Of a DNA stretch of 64,000 bases, positions 9,126 to 18,372 are shown piece after piece. The notes under the pieces were generated by a model that saw nothing but the letters and a program-made list of their open reading frames with translations, did no database searches and was not told the DNA's origin. Each line of letters starts with the position of its first letter. Position 1 is the stretch's first letter. The translations under genes and the position numbers were made by a program. Source of the DNA: Methylovirgula sp. (GTDB lineage Bacteria; Pseudomonadota; Alphaproteobacteria; Rhizobiales; Beijerinckiaceae); contig NZ_JBBCGP010000001.1 of the NCBI RefSeq assembly GCF_037200945.1, positions 1,734,501 through 1,798,500 on the forward strand. Reading direction: 5' to 3'.

Positions 9126-12100
9126 ATGGCGGACGTCGAAAGAACCCAGGGCACGGCCGCGCTGCTGTCGCTCGCCGACAAATACGACCTTGCCCAAAAC
9201 CGTGTCTTCGTCTCGGGGCCGCAGGCTATTGTCCGCCTTTTGCTGATGCAGGCGGCGATCGACCGCCGGGACGGACTGAACACTGCCGGCTTCATCTCCG
9301 GCTACCGCGGTTCGCCGCTCGGTGGTCTCGACCTCAATTTCCTGCGCGCCAAAAAAGCGCTGACGGCGTGCGATATCATTTTCGAACCTGGCCTCAATGA
9401 AGACCTTGCCGCGACCGCGATCTGGGGCGCGCAGCAGGCCGAAATGCGCGGCGAAGGCCGGTTCGATGGCGTTTTCGGCCTGTGGTATGGCAAGGGGCCG
9501 GGCGTAGATCGCTCCGGCGATGTCTTCCGCCACGTCAACCTCGCCGGCACCTCGCGCAACGGCGGCGTCCTTGCCCTGATGGGCGACGACCATACGGCCG
9601 AATCCTCGAGCACGGCACATCAGTCCGAATTCACCTTCGTCGCGATGATGATGCCAATCCTGGCGCCGGCCGGCGTGCAGGAGTTGATCGATTACGGCCT
9701 CTACGGCTATGCGCTGAGCCGCTATTCCGGCTGCTGGGTCGGCATCAAATGCCTGAAGGACACGGTCGAATCGACGGCCTCAGTCGATGCCTCTCTCGAC
9801 CGCGTGCGGCCCGTCGTGCCGACAGATTTCATTCTTCCGGCGGGCGGTCTCAACATCCGCCCGCACGATCCCGTGCTTGCGCAGGAACGGCGCCTGCAAA
9901 ACGAAAAGTTTCCCGCCGTGCTGGCGTGGCTGCGCGCCAACAAACTGAATCGGATCATCACCTCTGGTGGTCCGCAGGCGAAGCTCGGTATTGTCGCGTC
10001 GGGTAAATCCTATCTCGATGTGCGTCAGGCGCTCGATGAATTGGGCATCGACGAAGTGCGCGCCAATGCGCTTGGCCTGCGGCTTTACAAGGTCGGCTGC
10101 CCCTGGCCGCTGGAGCCGCAGGGCCTGCGGACGTTCGCGCAGGGTCTCGACAAGATCATCGTCGTCGAGGAGAAGCGCTCGCTCATCGAGAACCAGTTGC
10201 GCGACGAGCTTTATGGGAGCGCGCATCAGCCGGTCTGCGTCGGCAAGAAGGATGAGAAAGGGCGTCAGCTGTTCCCTGTCGCTGGCGCGCTCGATGTCAA
10301 CGATATTGCCATCGCCATCGGACGGCGGCTGCTCGACTATCATCCCGACGCCGAGCTCGAAAGCCGTGTCGCCCATCTCGCGAATCTGCAGTTCGGAATC
10401 ACGACACTGAAAGACGCGGCGACGCGGACGCCCTATTTCTGCTCCGGCTGCCCGCATAACGTCTCGACGAAAGTGCCCGAGGGCATGCGCGCCTATGCCG
10501 GCATCGGCTGCCATTACATGGTTCAGAACATGGACCGCGCGACCGAAGGCTATACCCATATGGGTGGCGAGGGCGCGAACTGGGTCGGCGAGGCGTTGTT
10601 CTCGACGCGCTCGCATATTATCCAGAATCTTGGCGACGGGACGTACAATCATTCCGGCGTGCTGGCGATCCGCTGGGCTGTCGCCGCGCGGACCAACATC
10701 ACCTTCAAAATTCTCTTTAACGATGCCGTGGCGATGACCGGTGGTCAGGCGCTGGAAGGCGATCTGACGGTGCCGAAGCTCGTGCGCCAGGTCGCGGCGG
10801 AGGGTGCCAAGAAAATCGCCGTCATCACCGACGCGCCAACGAAATATCGCGATATTGCCGATTGGCCGCAAGACGTCGAAGTCTATCCGCGCGAAGATCT
10901 CGAACCCGTCCAGCGCGAGCTCGCCGAAGTGCCCGGCACGACAATCCTTATTTACGATCAGACTTGCGCCGCGGAAAAACGCCGGCGCCGCAAGCGCAAG
11001 GAATTTCCCGAGCCCGACAAACGCGTCTTCATCAACGATATCGTTTGCGAAGGCTGCGGCGATTGCGGCGTCACCTCGAATTGCGTGTCGGTGCAGCCGC
11101 TCGAGACGGAATTCGGCCGCAAGCGCGTGATCGATCAGTCGAGCTGCAACAAGGACTTTTCGTGCCTCAACGGCTTCTGCCCGGCGATGGTGACCGTCGA
11201 GGGCGCCAAGCCGAAGGTGCCGGGTACGAAGCCCGAGGCCAATGATTTTCCGCCCCTGCCGCAGCCGGACATTCCGCAGATCGGTGATCGGCCATTCGCT
11301 ATTTTGATCGCCGGTGTCGGCGGGACAGGCGTCGTCACGATTGGCGCCTTTCTGGCGATGGCGGCGCATCTTGAGGGCAAATCTTGCGGCTCGACCGATA
11401 TGGCGGGCCTCGCACAAAAGGGCGGCGCGGTTCACAGCCACATCAAGATCGCCGCGAAGCCGGATCAGATCCACGCCATCAGCGTCGGCACCGGCGGCGC
11501 CGATCTTGTCATCGGCTGCGATCTTGTCGTCTCCGGCAGTGCCAAGGTCCTCGCGACCGTCAGGCTGGGCGAAACCGGCGTCGTCATCAACAACGCCGAA
11601 ACCTATCCGGGCGATTTCACCCGCAATCCCGATTTCACGCTGCCCGTGGGCACGATCCGGCAGGCAATCGAGAAAGCCTCCGGCGGCCACGCTTCTTTCT
11701 GCGATGCGACGAGCCGCGCGATCGCGCTCGTCGGAACGTCGGTCGCGGCCAACATCTTCCTCGTTGGTTTCGCATGGCAGAAGGGGCTTTTGCCTTTGTC
11801 AGAAGACGCGCTCATGCGCGCCATCGAAATCGTCGGCGAATCCGTCGAGATGAACAAGCGGGCTTTCCTCTGGGGCCGGCGCGAGGCCGCCGAACCGGCG
11901 CGCGTCGCAACCTTGCTGGCGCCAAAGATCGCCCCCACTTCGTCGCGCGCGATGTCGGACTCGTTCGACGAACTTTTCAGCCGCCGCCAAGACTTCCTCA
12001 CCGCCTATCAGAATCGCGCCTACGCCGACGTTTATGCCGCGAGGGTGAAGCGCATCATTGATGCCGAGAAGCGCGTCGCGTCGGGCGAGACGCGCCTCGC

Positions 12101-12620
12101 GACGGCGGTGGCAAAGAGCCTCTTCAAGCTGATGTCGGTGAAGGACGAATTTGAGGTCGCGCGGCTCTATAGCGATGGCACGTTCCACGACAATATCGCG
12201 GCGGCTTTCGACGGCGATATCAAGATCAAATTCCATCTCGCACCGCCGATCTTCGCGCGCAAGCGCGGCCCGATGCCGAAGTGGACGTTCGGGCCGTGGA
12301 TGATGCGGCTCTTCAAGATACTGGCGCCGCTCAAAGTTTTGCGCGGCACACCGCTCGATCTTTTCGGCTTGTCGAGCGAGCGGCGGATGGAGCGGCACTT
12401 GCGCGCCGCTTATGAGGCAACGCTGGACGAGATCGTCGCGAAACTCACGTCCGAAAATTACGATTGCGCCGTCGCGCTTGCGGCATTGCCGGAAAAAATC
12501 CGCGGCTTCGGGCACGTCAAGTTCCGCGCCGTCGAACTGGCGAAGGCCGAGGAGGCGGAGCTGCTGGCGCGCTTTCGCTCGGATGTCAGCCTCCAGCCGA
12601 TGAAGCTCGCGGCGGAATAG
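9126..12620 (+). CDS. Indolepyruvate:ferredoxin oxidoreductase, single-chain (IorA/IorB-type fusion)
   Basis: 1164 residues from ATG 9126, preceded by a G-rich site and opening MADVERTQG; the longer frame back to 8883 encodes non-conserved sequence and is not used. The order is an N-terminal pyruvate-oxidoreductase-like pyrimidine-binding domain (SGYRGSPLGGLD), a TPP-binding middle domain (GGEGANWVGE, GDGTYNHSG), a ferredoxin-like cluster region (CEGCGDCGVTSNC, first Cys about residue 641) and a C-terminal gamma domain (GVGGTGVVTIG). It oxidatively decarboxylates aryl 2-oxo acids such as indolepyruvate to the CoA thioester and reduces ferredoxin. Fused versions are common in aerobic alphaproteobacteria, where they serve aromatic amino acid breakdown. 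Confidence 0.93.
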   Translation: MADVERTQGTAALLSLADKYDLAQNRVFVSGPQAIVRLLLMQAAIDRRDGLNTAGFISGYRGSPLGGLDLNFLRAKKALTACDIIFEPGLNEDLAATAIWGAQQAEMRGEGRFDGVFGLWYGKGPGVDRSGDVFRHVNLAGTSRNGGVLALMGDDHTAESSSTAHQSEFTFVAMMMPILAPAGVQELIDYGLYGYALSRYSGCWVGIKCLKDTVESTASVDASLDRVRPVVPTDFILPAGGLNIRPHDPVLAQERRLQNEKFPAVLAWLRANKLNRIITSGGPQAKLGIVASGKSYLDVRQALDELGIDEVRANALGLRLYKVGCPWPLEPQGLRTFAQGLDKIIVVEEKRSLIENQLRDELYGSAHQPVCVGKKDEKGRQLFPVAGALDVNDIAIAIGRRLLDYHPDAELESRVAHLANLQFGITTLKDAATRTPYFCSGCPHNVSTKVPEGMRAYAGIGCHYMVQNMDRATEGYTHMGGEGANWVGEALFSTRSHIIQNLGDGTYNHSGVLAIRWAVAARTNITFKILFNDAVAMTGGQALEGDLTVPKLVRQVAAEGAKKIAVITDAPTKYRDIADWPQDVEVYPREDLEPVQRELAEVPGTTILIYDQTCAAEKRRRRKRKEFPEPDKRVFINDIVCEGCGDCGVTSNCVSVQPLETEFGRKRVIDQSSCNKDFSCLNGFCPAMVTVEGAKPKVPGTKPEANDFPPLPQPDIPQIGDRPFAILIAGVGGTGVVTIGAFLAMAAHLEGKSCGSTDMAGLAQKGGAVHSHIKIAAKPDQIHAISVGTGGADLVIGCDLVVSGSAKVLATVRLGETGVVINNAETYPGDFTRNPDFTLPVGTIRQAIEKASGGHASFCDATSRAIALVGTSVAANIFLVGFAWQKGLLPLSEDALMRAIEIVGESVEMNKRAFLWGRREAAEPARVATLLAPKIAPTSSRAMSDSFDELFSRRQDFLTAYQNRAYADVYAARVKRIIDAEKRVASGETRLATAVAKSLFKLMSVKDEFEVARLYSDGTFHDNIAAAFDGDIKIKFHLAPPIFARKRGPMPKWTFGPWMMRLFKILAPLKVLRGTPLDLFGLSSERRMERHLRAAYEATLDEIVAKLTSENYDCAVALAALPEKIRGFGHVKFRAVELAKAEEAELLARFRSDVSLQPMKLAAE

Positions 12621-12647
12621 GCGCTACGTTTATCGCGTGTTCTCGCG

Positions 12648-13403
12648 CTACATATGCGCGAAGCCTTCGATCGCGAGATATGTGCCGAGCACGAGCAAAC
12701 CAATCTGAAAGACACGGCGGAAGGTTTCGAGGCTCATCCGTTCGCGCAGATACTGGCCAATGAACATGCCGATGAAACCGGCGACGAGCGCAAATAACGA
12801 TGCGCCCAGCAGCCACGGTGAGTGCGTAAACACGCCACGGTGTAACAGACCCGCGGCCATCGCCATCGTCGAAACCGTGAACGACAACCCAAGTGCCTGA
12901 ATGAGATCGTCGCGTTCGAGGTCGAGCGATTGCAAATAGGGCACTGCGGGGATGACATTGATGCCTGTCGCGCCGGTGACGACGCCGGTGGCGGCGCCCA
13001 TGAACGCACCGATCCAGGGTTCATGCGCCGGTGGCACTTTGAAATGGATTTTGAGCAGGCCGAGCGTCGCATAAATCGCGAGCGAGAGGCCGAGCGCTGC
13101 CTGGGCGATATGCGCGTGGCCGCCGACGATCAGTCCGGCGCTTGCCAGCGTGACGATAACGATGGCCGTCAGCATCGGCCACATGCGTCGCCAGAGATTG
13201 CTCAGCGACGGTCCGGTCGCCAATTGCCAGGCATTGGTGACGAAGGAGGGGATGAGCAAAAGCGTCGCCGCCTCAAGCGGCGGCATCTTCAATGCGAGTA
13301 GACCCATGGCGATGGTCGGCAGCCCCATGCCGACGACGCCCTTCACAATGCCGGCGCCTACGAAAATGATCGCGACGGCCAGCCAGAATTCCCAGGATTC
13401 CAT
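12648..13403 (-). CDS. Sulfite exporter TauE/SafE family membrane protein
   Basis: 251 residues with seven to eight hydrophobic segments and the internal duplication typical of the TauE/SafE family (PF01925); GAGIVKGVVGMGLPT in the first half and GAATGVVTGATGINVIP in the second are the paired Gly-rich motifs. Family members export sulfite, sulfoacetate or other organosulfur anions, but substrate cannot be assigned. The gene converges with the upstream oxidoreductase and is 36 bp downstream of homospermidine synthase on the same strand, so it may be cotranscribed with it. Confidence 0.88.
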   Translation of the reverse strand: MESWEFWLAVAIIFVGAGIVKGVVGMGLPTIAMGLLALKMPPLEAATLLLIPSFVTNAWQLATGPSLSNLWRRMWPMLTAIVIVTLASAGLIVGGHAHIAQAALGLSLAIYATLGLLKIHFKVPPAHEPWIGAFMGAATGVVTGATGINVIPAVPYLQSLDLERDDLIQALGLSFTVSTMAMAAGLLHRGVFTHSPWLLGASLFALVAGFIGMFIGQYLRERMSLETFRRVFQIGLLVLGTYLAIEGFAHM

Positions 13404-13439
13404 CGATACGCTGCAACTATCCGATTTCAGGACCGTCCT

Positions 13440-14870
13440 TCAGCGCACGATCACATTGGAGAATTGCCAGGCATCGTTCTTGTCGAGGTCTTCAGCGAAG
13501 TACCGGGCGCGGTCGGTGAGCGGCGTCCAATCAGTGTAAGTGCCGATGACTGGCTGCAGATAGGGCGATTGCACTTCAAGGCAGCGGCGGAAATCCACCT
13601 CGTCGGCCTCGACGATGCCGGCCTTCGGATTTTCGAGCGCCCAGACCATGCCGGCGAGGACGGCGGAGCTGACCTGCAAGCCGGTCGCGTTCTGATACGG
13701 CGCGATGCGGCGCGTTTCCTCGATCGAAAGCTGCGAGCCGTACCAATAGGCGTTCTTGGCATGGCCATAGAGCAGCACGCCAAGTTCGTCGATACCGTCG
13801 ACGATTTCGTTCTCGTCAAGGATGTGCCAATCCGGCTGCTGCTTCCATTGCGCGCCAGCCATTTCATCGAGCGATAGAACGGCGTCGTCGGCGGGCCGAT
13901 AGGCGTAATGAACCGTCGGCCGGTAAACCACCTGATCGCCCTCGCGCACTGTCAGATAATCGGCAATCGAGATCGATTCATTATGCGTGACGAGGAAGCC
14001 GTGCTGCGGCCCCGGCGTCGGCGTCCAGGAGCGTACGCGCGTACCTGCGCCCGGGCGCAGCAGATAGATGGCGCAATCCGGGCCATATTCATGACGCCGG
14101 CCTTCGGGCGGCAGATGTTTTTCATGCGTGCCCCAGCCGAGTTCGGCCGGCTGCAAGCCTTCCGAGACGAAGCCTTCGACCGACCAGGTGTTGACGAAGA
14201 TATTCATCGGCTTTGGCGTCTTGGCGCGCTGCGTGTCGCGCTCGGCGATATGAATGCCCTTGATGCCAAGGTCTTTCGCGAGCTGTGCCCAATCCTCACG
14301 CGTCTTCGGATCGGCCCCCTTGAGGCCGACATCATTGGCGACATTGAGCAGGGCCTGTTTGACGAACCAGGAGACCATGCCGGGGTTGGCGCCGCAGCAG
14401 GAGACGGCGGTCGGCCCTGCGCCAAGCGCATCGCGCTGGTCGAGGACTTCCTGGCGTAGCGCGTAATTCGAGCGCTGCGATTGTGTCAGGCGCGGATCGT
14501 CGTAGAAGCCCGGCCACGGCTCCGCAACAGTGTCGACATAGAGCGCGCCGACCTCATGGGCGAGGCGCATGATGGCGGCGGACGATACTTCGACCGACAG
14601 ATTGACGATGAAGGGTTGACCCGTGCCCGTGGTCAGCAATGGCTTCAGCAGATCGACGAAATTCTCTCGTGTCACCTTCTTCTGCACATAGGCGATGCCG
14701 CGCTCGTCGAGGAGCTGGCGGTCCTTATCGACCGGGTCGATGACGGTGAAGCGCGATTTATCGAAATGGAAATGGCGTTCGATCAGAGGCAGGGTTCCGC
14801 GCCCGATCGAGCCGAAGCCGATCATGACAATAGGGCCGGTGATCGTGCCGTGGATCGGCCAATTCAGCAT
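13440..14870 (-). CDS. hss: Homospermidine synthase
   Basis: 476 residues from ATG 14870, chosen because a GGAG lies seven bases upstream; a TTG two codons earlier is the alternative. The N terminus carries a Rossmann motif, IGFGSIGRG, followed by saccharopine-dehydrogenase-like sequence. The match along the whole length (for example the CCGANPGMVSWFVKQAL segment and GWGTHEKHLP) is to bacterial homospermidine synthase. It makes sym-homospermidine from two putrescines, or putrescine plus spermidine, using NAD as a bound redox cofactor. Homospermidine is a main polyamine of many Rhizobiales. The TauE-like gene follows after 36 bp. Confidence 0.95.
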   Translation of the reverse strand: MLNWPIHGTITGPIVMIGFGSIGRGTLPLIERHFHFDKSRFTVIDPVDKDRQLLDERGIAYVQKKVTRENFVDLLKPLLTTGTGQPFIVNLSVEVSSAAIMRLAHEVGALYVDTVAEPWPGFYDDPRLTQSQRSNYALRQEVLDQRDALGAGPTAVSCCGANPGMVSWFVKQALLNVANDVGLKGADPKTREDWAQLAKDLGIKGIHIAERDTQRAKTPKPMNIFVNTWSVEGFVSEGLQPAELGWGTHEKHLPPEGRRHEYGPDCAIYLLRPGAGTRVRSWTPTPGPQHGFLVTHNESISIADYLTVREGDQVVYRPTVHYAYRPADDAVLSLDEMAGAQWKQQPDWHILDENEIVDGIDELGVLLYGHAKNAYWYGSQLSIEETRRIAPYQNATGLQVSSAVLAGMVWALENPKAGIVEADEVDFRRCLEVQSPYLQPVIGTYTDWTPLTDRARYFAEDLDKNDAWQFSNVIVR

Positions 14871-14958
14871 CGTCAATCTCCAAGGAAGGGCGCGAACGCG
14901 TCGCGCGCCATAAAGGCGAGATGGCGCGGAAGGTCAAGAACGCGCGGCACTGCGGCGC

Positions 14959-14994
14959 CAAGAAAAAGCCTTCCGCCCATTTGGGCGAAAGGCT
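14959..14994 (-). terminator. Rho-independent terminator after the second L,D-transpeptidase gene
   Basis: On the minus strand a 12-base arm AGCCTTTCGCCC, loop AAAT and arm GGGCGGAAGGCT (one G-U pair) is followed by TTTTTCTT. This is a textbook intrinsic terminator in the orientation of the transpeptidase ending at 15137, and it separates that unit from hss. Confidence 0.88.
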
Positions 14995-15054
14995 CGCATG
15001 TTTTGTTACAAAATGATGACGCCTAGCGCGCTTTCCGACCAGACGGAATCGTTT

Positions 15055-15140
15055 GATCGATCAGAAATCGTGCCAGTTCATAATGTTGGAGCATGTTCTG
15101 ATCGGAAAAAGTCGTGCAACTCTCTCGGAACATGCTCTAG
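15055..15140. repeat. Intergenic palindromic element with CATGCTCTAG border
   Basis: Arms AGCATGTTC (15090-15098) and GAACATGCT (15128-15136) face each other across 29 bases; the right arm ends in CATGCTCTAG, which supplies the TAG stop of the transpeptidase. The same ten bases recur at 49311-49330 and, inverted, near 52033-52042. Short palindromic elements with such borders are common in Rhizobiales intergenic DNA; family membership is inference. Confidence 0.5.
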
Positions 15141-15895
15141 AGAACGATGACCTTCGTGCCGACCGGGACACGATTGTAGAGGTCCATCACATCACCGTTC
15201 ATCATGCGGATGCAGCCAGATGAAACCGCCTGGCCGATTGAATCCGGCTCATTGGTCCCGTGGATGCGGTAGAGCGTGTCTTTGCCGTTCTCCCAAAGAT
15301 AAAGGGCACGGGCGCCGAGCGGATTGCCGAGGCCGCCGTCCATCTCCTGCGGCAGGTCGGGACGACGCTGCAGCATGTCCGAAGGCGGAAACCACTTCGG
15401 CCATTCCTGCTTGTTGTGGACCTGCGCAACGCCCTTCCAGGCGAAACCCTCGCGGCCGACGCCGATGCCATATTGCAGAGCCCGGCCATTCCCCTCGATC
15501 AGATAGAGATGCTTCGAGGAGGTATCGACAATGATCGTGCCCGGCTGCTCACTGCTCGGATAATCGACTTCCTCGCGGGTATGTTTGGTCCCCGCTGCGG
15601 CATCGTCGTCCGGCGGCGGATTATAGGGCGCAGCGTCCGGCGACACGCGCTCCACCGGGCTGGCATAGGCGCGCTGATCCGGCGTCATCGATTGATCCGG
15701 CGGCTGGGTCTGCGGCTCGCCATAATTCTGCCCTGGCTGACCGCCGCCCGGATAGGCCGGATAGGCGTAATTCGGCGGCGGATTGGCCTGATAGCCGTTG
15801 TAATATCGCCATTGCGCCGCGGCCGGCGCACTCAAAAGCGTGAGAGCAGCCAGCGCCGCCAGCGCAGAGATGCCGTGTTTGATCTTCAGATGCAT
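15137..15895 (-). CDS. L,D-transpeptidase (YkuD domain), secreted
   Basis: 252 residues from ATG 15895, which begins MHLKIKHG and a signal peptide ending SAPAAAQ; the longer frame to 16012 adds non-signal sequence. After a Pro/Gly/Tyr-rich linker (residues about 30-95) comes the YkuD domain with HGTNEPDSIGQ and SSGCIRMMNGDV, giving the catalytic His and Cys. Predicted to cross-link peptidoglycan or anchor proteins in the periplasm. It is a paralogue of 5036-5653 but has the longer linker. The TAG stop lies inside the palindromic element and an intrinsic terminator follows about 145 bp further on. Confidence 0.92.
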   Translation of the reverse strand: MHLKIKHGISALAALAALTLLSAPAAAQWRYYNGYQANPPPNYAYPAYPGGGQPGQNYGEPQTQPPDQSMTPDQRAYASPVERVSPDAAPYNPPPDDDAAAGTKHTREEVDYPSSEQPGTIIVDTSSKHLYLIEGNGRALQYGIGVGREGFAWKGVAQVHNKQEWPKWFPPSDMLQRRPDLPQEMDGGLGNPLGARALYLWENGKDTLYRIHGTNEPDSIGQAVSSGCIRMMNGDVMDLYNRVPVGTKVIVL

Positions 15896-16234
15896 GGATC
15901 GACCCAAAGCCCCTTCAAGGCAGAAGAACGTAGAAAAACGGCGAAAAACCGAATGTGTCGGAACGCACAATACGCTGTTAATCCTCAATACCATCAACAG
16001 AATGACGGACAAGATAGCGTCCCGCCTAACCTCGCTTCCTCACACAAGCTTGACGGCCGCCCTGTCCAAGCTGCGGCTCGGGTATTAACGAAGATTTAGC
16101 GCTGTGGTTGCGTCTGGCCGGACAACGGAAATCAGCAACTGCGAATTTACGTCGCGCGGCGTGCGACCCCCTTGCCCATCGCGAATCCTGTGTCACACTA
16201 TCTTCGTGGATGCACCTCCCAGAAGGAGCAAGGC
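15896..16234. other. Gene-free divergent spacer between L,D-transpeptidase and DUF465 genes
   Basis: 339 bp with no supportable ORF. It should hold promoters for both flanking genes. A weak sigma70-like pair is visible for the plus-strand gene: TTGCCC at 16172-16177 and CACTAT at 16196-16201 with an 18-base spacer. An AAGGAG site at 16222-16227 precedes the DUF465 start. Nothing else recognised. Confidence 0.45.
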
Positions 16235-16423
16235 ATGTCTTTGGAAAGTCACCTCGCTGAGCTTGAACGCCGTCACGACGCCCTCGACCGCGATATCGAC
16301 CGCGAATGGCACCGCCCATCCGCGGATGAGAGCAGATTGGCGGAGTTGAAGCGGCGCAAGCTTCAGCTCAAAGACGAAATTGCCAAATTGAAAAGCATCG
16401 AGCGCGCCGAAACCCTGCACTAA
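16235..16423 (+). CDS. DUF465 (YdcH-family) small protein
   Basis: 62 residues from ATG 16235, set by an AAGGAG seven bases upstream; the frame extends further upstream without a comparable site. The sequence HLAELERRHDALDRDI with LAELKRRKLQLKDEIAKL is the charged helical hairpin of DUF465/YdcH. Function is unknown. It is divergent from an L,D-transpeptidase, repeating the neighbourhood of the first DUF465 gene at 4701-4919. Confidence 0.88.
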   Translation: MSLESHLAELERRHDALDRDIDREWHRPSADESRLAELKRRKLQLKDEIAKLKSIERAETLH

Positions 16424-16546
16424 ACCGTCCGCGAATTGCTTTCCTGGGCAGCCGCGAGGCGGCCCGAGAGACTGCCGCAGGTGCGCAACGACGCGATCCG
16501 AAAGAGATTGCGCCGGGTGCATTGTGGCGGCGCAGCGGATCGGCTA

Positions 16547-16663
<117 letters not shown>

Positions 16664-16843
16664 CTAATCTCTAGGTTCTTCCTCTCGGCAGGGATGCTGG
16701 CCCTGCTCCCAAGGCGCCGGCCGCCGGGTCACCTCCACCATCTCAGGCACAGGCGCGCCGGGCTCCGAACAGGTCGCCAGAAACGCCGCGAACCCTTCAG
16801 GGCTCATGCGGATCAGGTTGGGCTCCTTGATATCGTCATTCAT
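16664..16843 (-). CDS. Small DUF1778-like (antitoxin tail-like) protein
   Basis: 59 residues from ATG 16843, which overlaps the stop of the upstream gene as ATGA, so translation is probably coupled. The middle reads MSPEGFAAFLATC, then a Pro-containing stretch, then TRRPAPWE. This resembles the C-terminal half of DUF1778/TacA antitoxins (typically a D-W-x-A-F-L segment followed by P-x-P-N and ending in PPWE), but the N-terminal ribbon-helix-helix that would bind DNA is missing, and no GNAT toxin is adjacent. It could be a truncated antitoxin or a small partner of the upstream HTH protein. The stop is five bases from the tRNA CCA end. Confidence 0.5.
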   Translation of the reverse strand: MNDDIKEPNLIRMSPEGFAAFLATCSEPGAPVPEMVEVTRRPAPWEQGQHPCREEEPRD

Positions 16844-18236
16844 CTCGCGCCTCTTCGGCATCCTGGTCGGCGGAGCTCGCCATGGTCAGCGACGCCAATA
16901 CCACCATGGCGCGCCCGGTCGTACCTCGCTTCAAGATAGCGTGTCCTGTGCTCAGTCTCCGGGTCAAGCGAGTGATCCACCGCTCGCCAGCCATCGATTT
17001 CGACCTCGTCGTTCATGAGATCGAGCGCCTGCAACTTCTGACGAAGCGTCTCCTGAGAGATGTCCTCGCGCAGGGAGGCCGCGTAGCGCTTCGCCCAGGC
17101 CATGAAGTCCCCCACGACGTCCTCCGCTGGTCCTTCCGCCTCGGCCTGGGCGATGAAGGCCTCCACCTCCGAGGCCCGCCGGAAACGCTGCAACTGCAGT
17201 TCCAGGAATTCCAGGCGCTTGCTAGCCAGGCGCTGCCGGCGATCCGCTTCCTTCCGCCGCTTCTCGGCTTCGGCCCTTTCCAGGCGCTCCTTTTCCTGGC
17301 GCTCCCGCCAAACCTTCTCGCCGGCCGCGTAAAGCGCGAGCGCCTCCATCAGGCGATCCACCATCCCCTCCAGGCGCTGCGTCTTGCCGTCGGAGAACTT
17401 CCGCCGCATTCCGCTGTGGCGATAGCCGCCGTCGAGGGTGAGCACGAGCTGGCCGGTGGGTTCGTAATCCCATTCGGGGATCGAAGGCGGATCGGGCGTT
17501 ACAGACCAGGAGCCTCGGCGATAGGCGCGCTCTCGCCCCTCCTCATACCGTTTCAGCGCCGCCGTTTCAGCGTCGGTGCGCTTGTGCGGCGTCCGAGCGG
17601 ACTGCTCGGTGATCTCGAACCTGATCGGCTCGTCGTCGGGCGCGAGGAAGAGGCCTTTGTCATCGCCCTTCGCCGACCAGCCCCGCGCCTCCAAGGCGCG
17701 AAGTAGCAGCGTCAGGATCCGGGCGACACGGTCCGCCTGCTCCGCCGAAGCGACGACCGCGAACAGGCCTTTCCCGGAAGTCCGGGCCATTTCACCTGCC
17801 TTGGCGCCAGCGAGCTTGTCACGCGTGCGAACCACGAGGGGATGGACCTGCTGGTCGTCCGCAGCGGCGTGTGATTGCGGGACCGCCTCCTTCCCTGCAG
17901 CCCCCTGATCGGGAGAGCTCCCAACTTCCCTAGCCTTGTCCTTCAGGCGCTCAGCCACAGCCTTCACCTCCGGCGAGGGTTGGCCAGCGCCGACGAACCT
18001 GACGGTTTCCAGTCTTGCCCGGCTGGCGGGCGCGAGCTTGGGTCTGGGGGAAGGTCCTGGCCCGCCGCGACCTGCGCCCAGTACCCACGGCTCGGGACAG
18101 GGATGCCGTGGCGGCGGCACATCTTGCGGACCGCGTTGTCGCTGACCCCGAACTCGGCAGCAACTCGCGTCACGGGGCTGGACCAAACCTTGTCGAATAA
18201 GTCCTGTCTGGAAATCGTCGTCATTGCGGAGGTCAT
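16840..18236 (-). pseudogene. HTH and coiled-coil protein, frameshifted near its N terminus
   Basis: Two frames together make one protein. From ATG 18236 or 18224 the frame reads ISRQDLFDKVWSSP, a helix-turn-helix (TRVAAEFGVSDNAVRKMCRR) and IPVPSRGYWAQVAAGQDLP, the familiar start of a family of uncharacterised HTH proteins. The sequence then continues in another frame from about 18050 (PRPKLAPASRARLETVRFVG) to the stop at 16840. The switch falls on a run of five G on the plus strand at 18046-18050; one more base would restore a protein of about 460 residues. The rest shows a globular region (residues about 110-260) and a long Glu/Arg-rich coiled coil (about 290-390). It may be a true lesion or an assembly error; function unknown. 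Confidence 0.65.
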
Positions 18237-18372
18237 AGCTAAACTGGCGATATAGCCCAGCTTCAGCGACGACTGGGCGACGGCCTGGGCCGCCAAGCCG
18301 TTGTGGTCCCGGGCGAAGAAATGAGCGCCGGCTCGCGGATGCTTTTCCCGCCTGGCTCCGGTAACTTAGGAA

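Noticed and set aside
9780..11690. 636-residue minus-strand frame inside the indolepyruvate oxidoreductase gene
   Set aside because: It is the complement of a strongly conserved coding region and has no recognisable domain. Long antisense frames are normal in GC-rich coding DNA.
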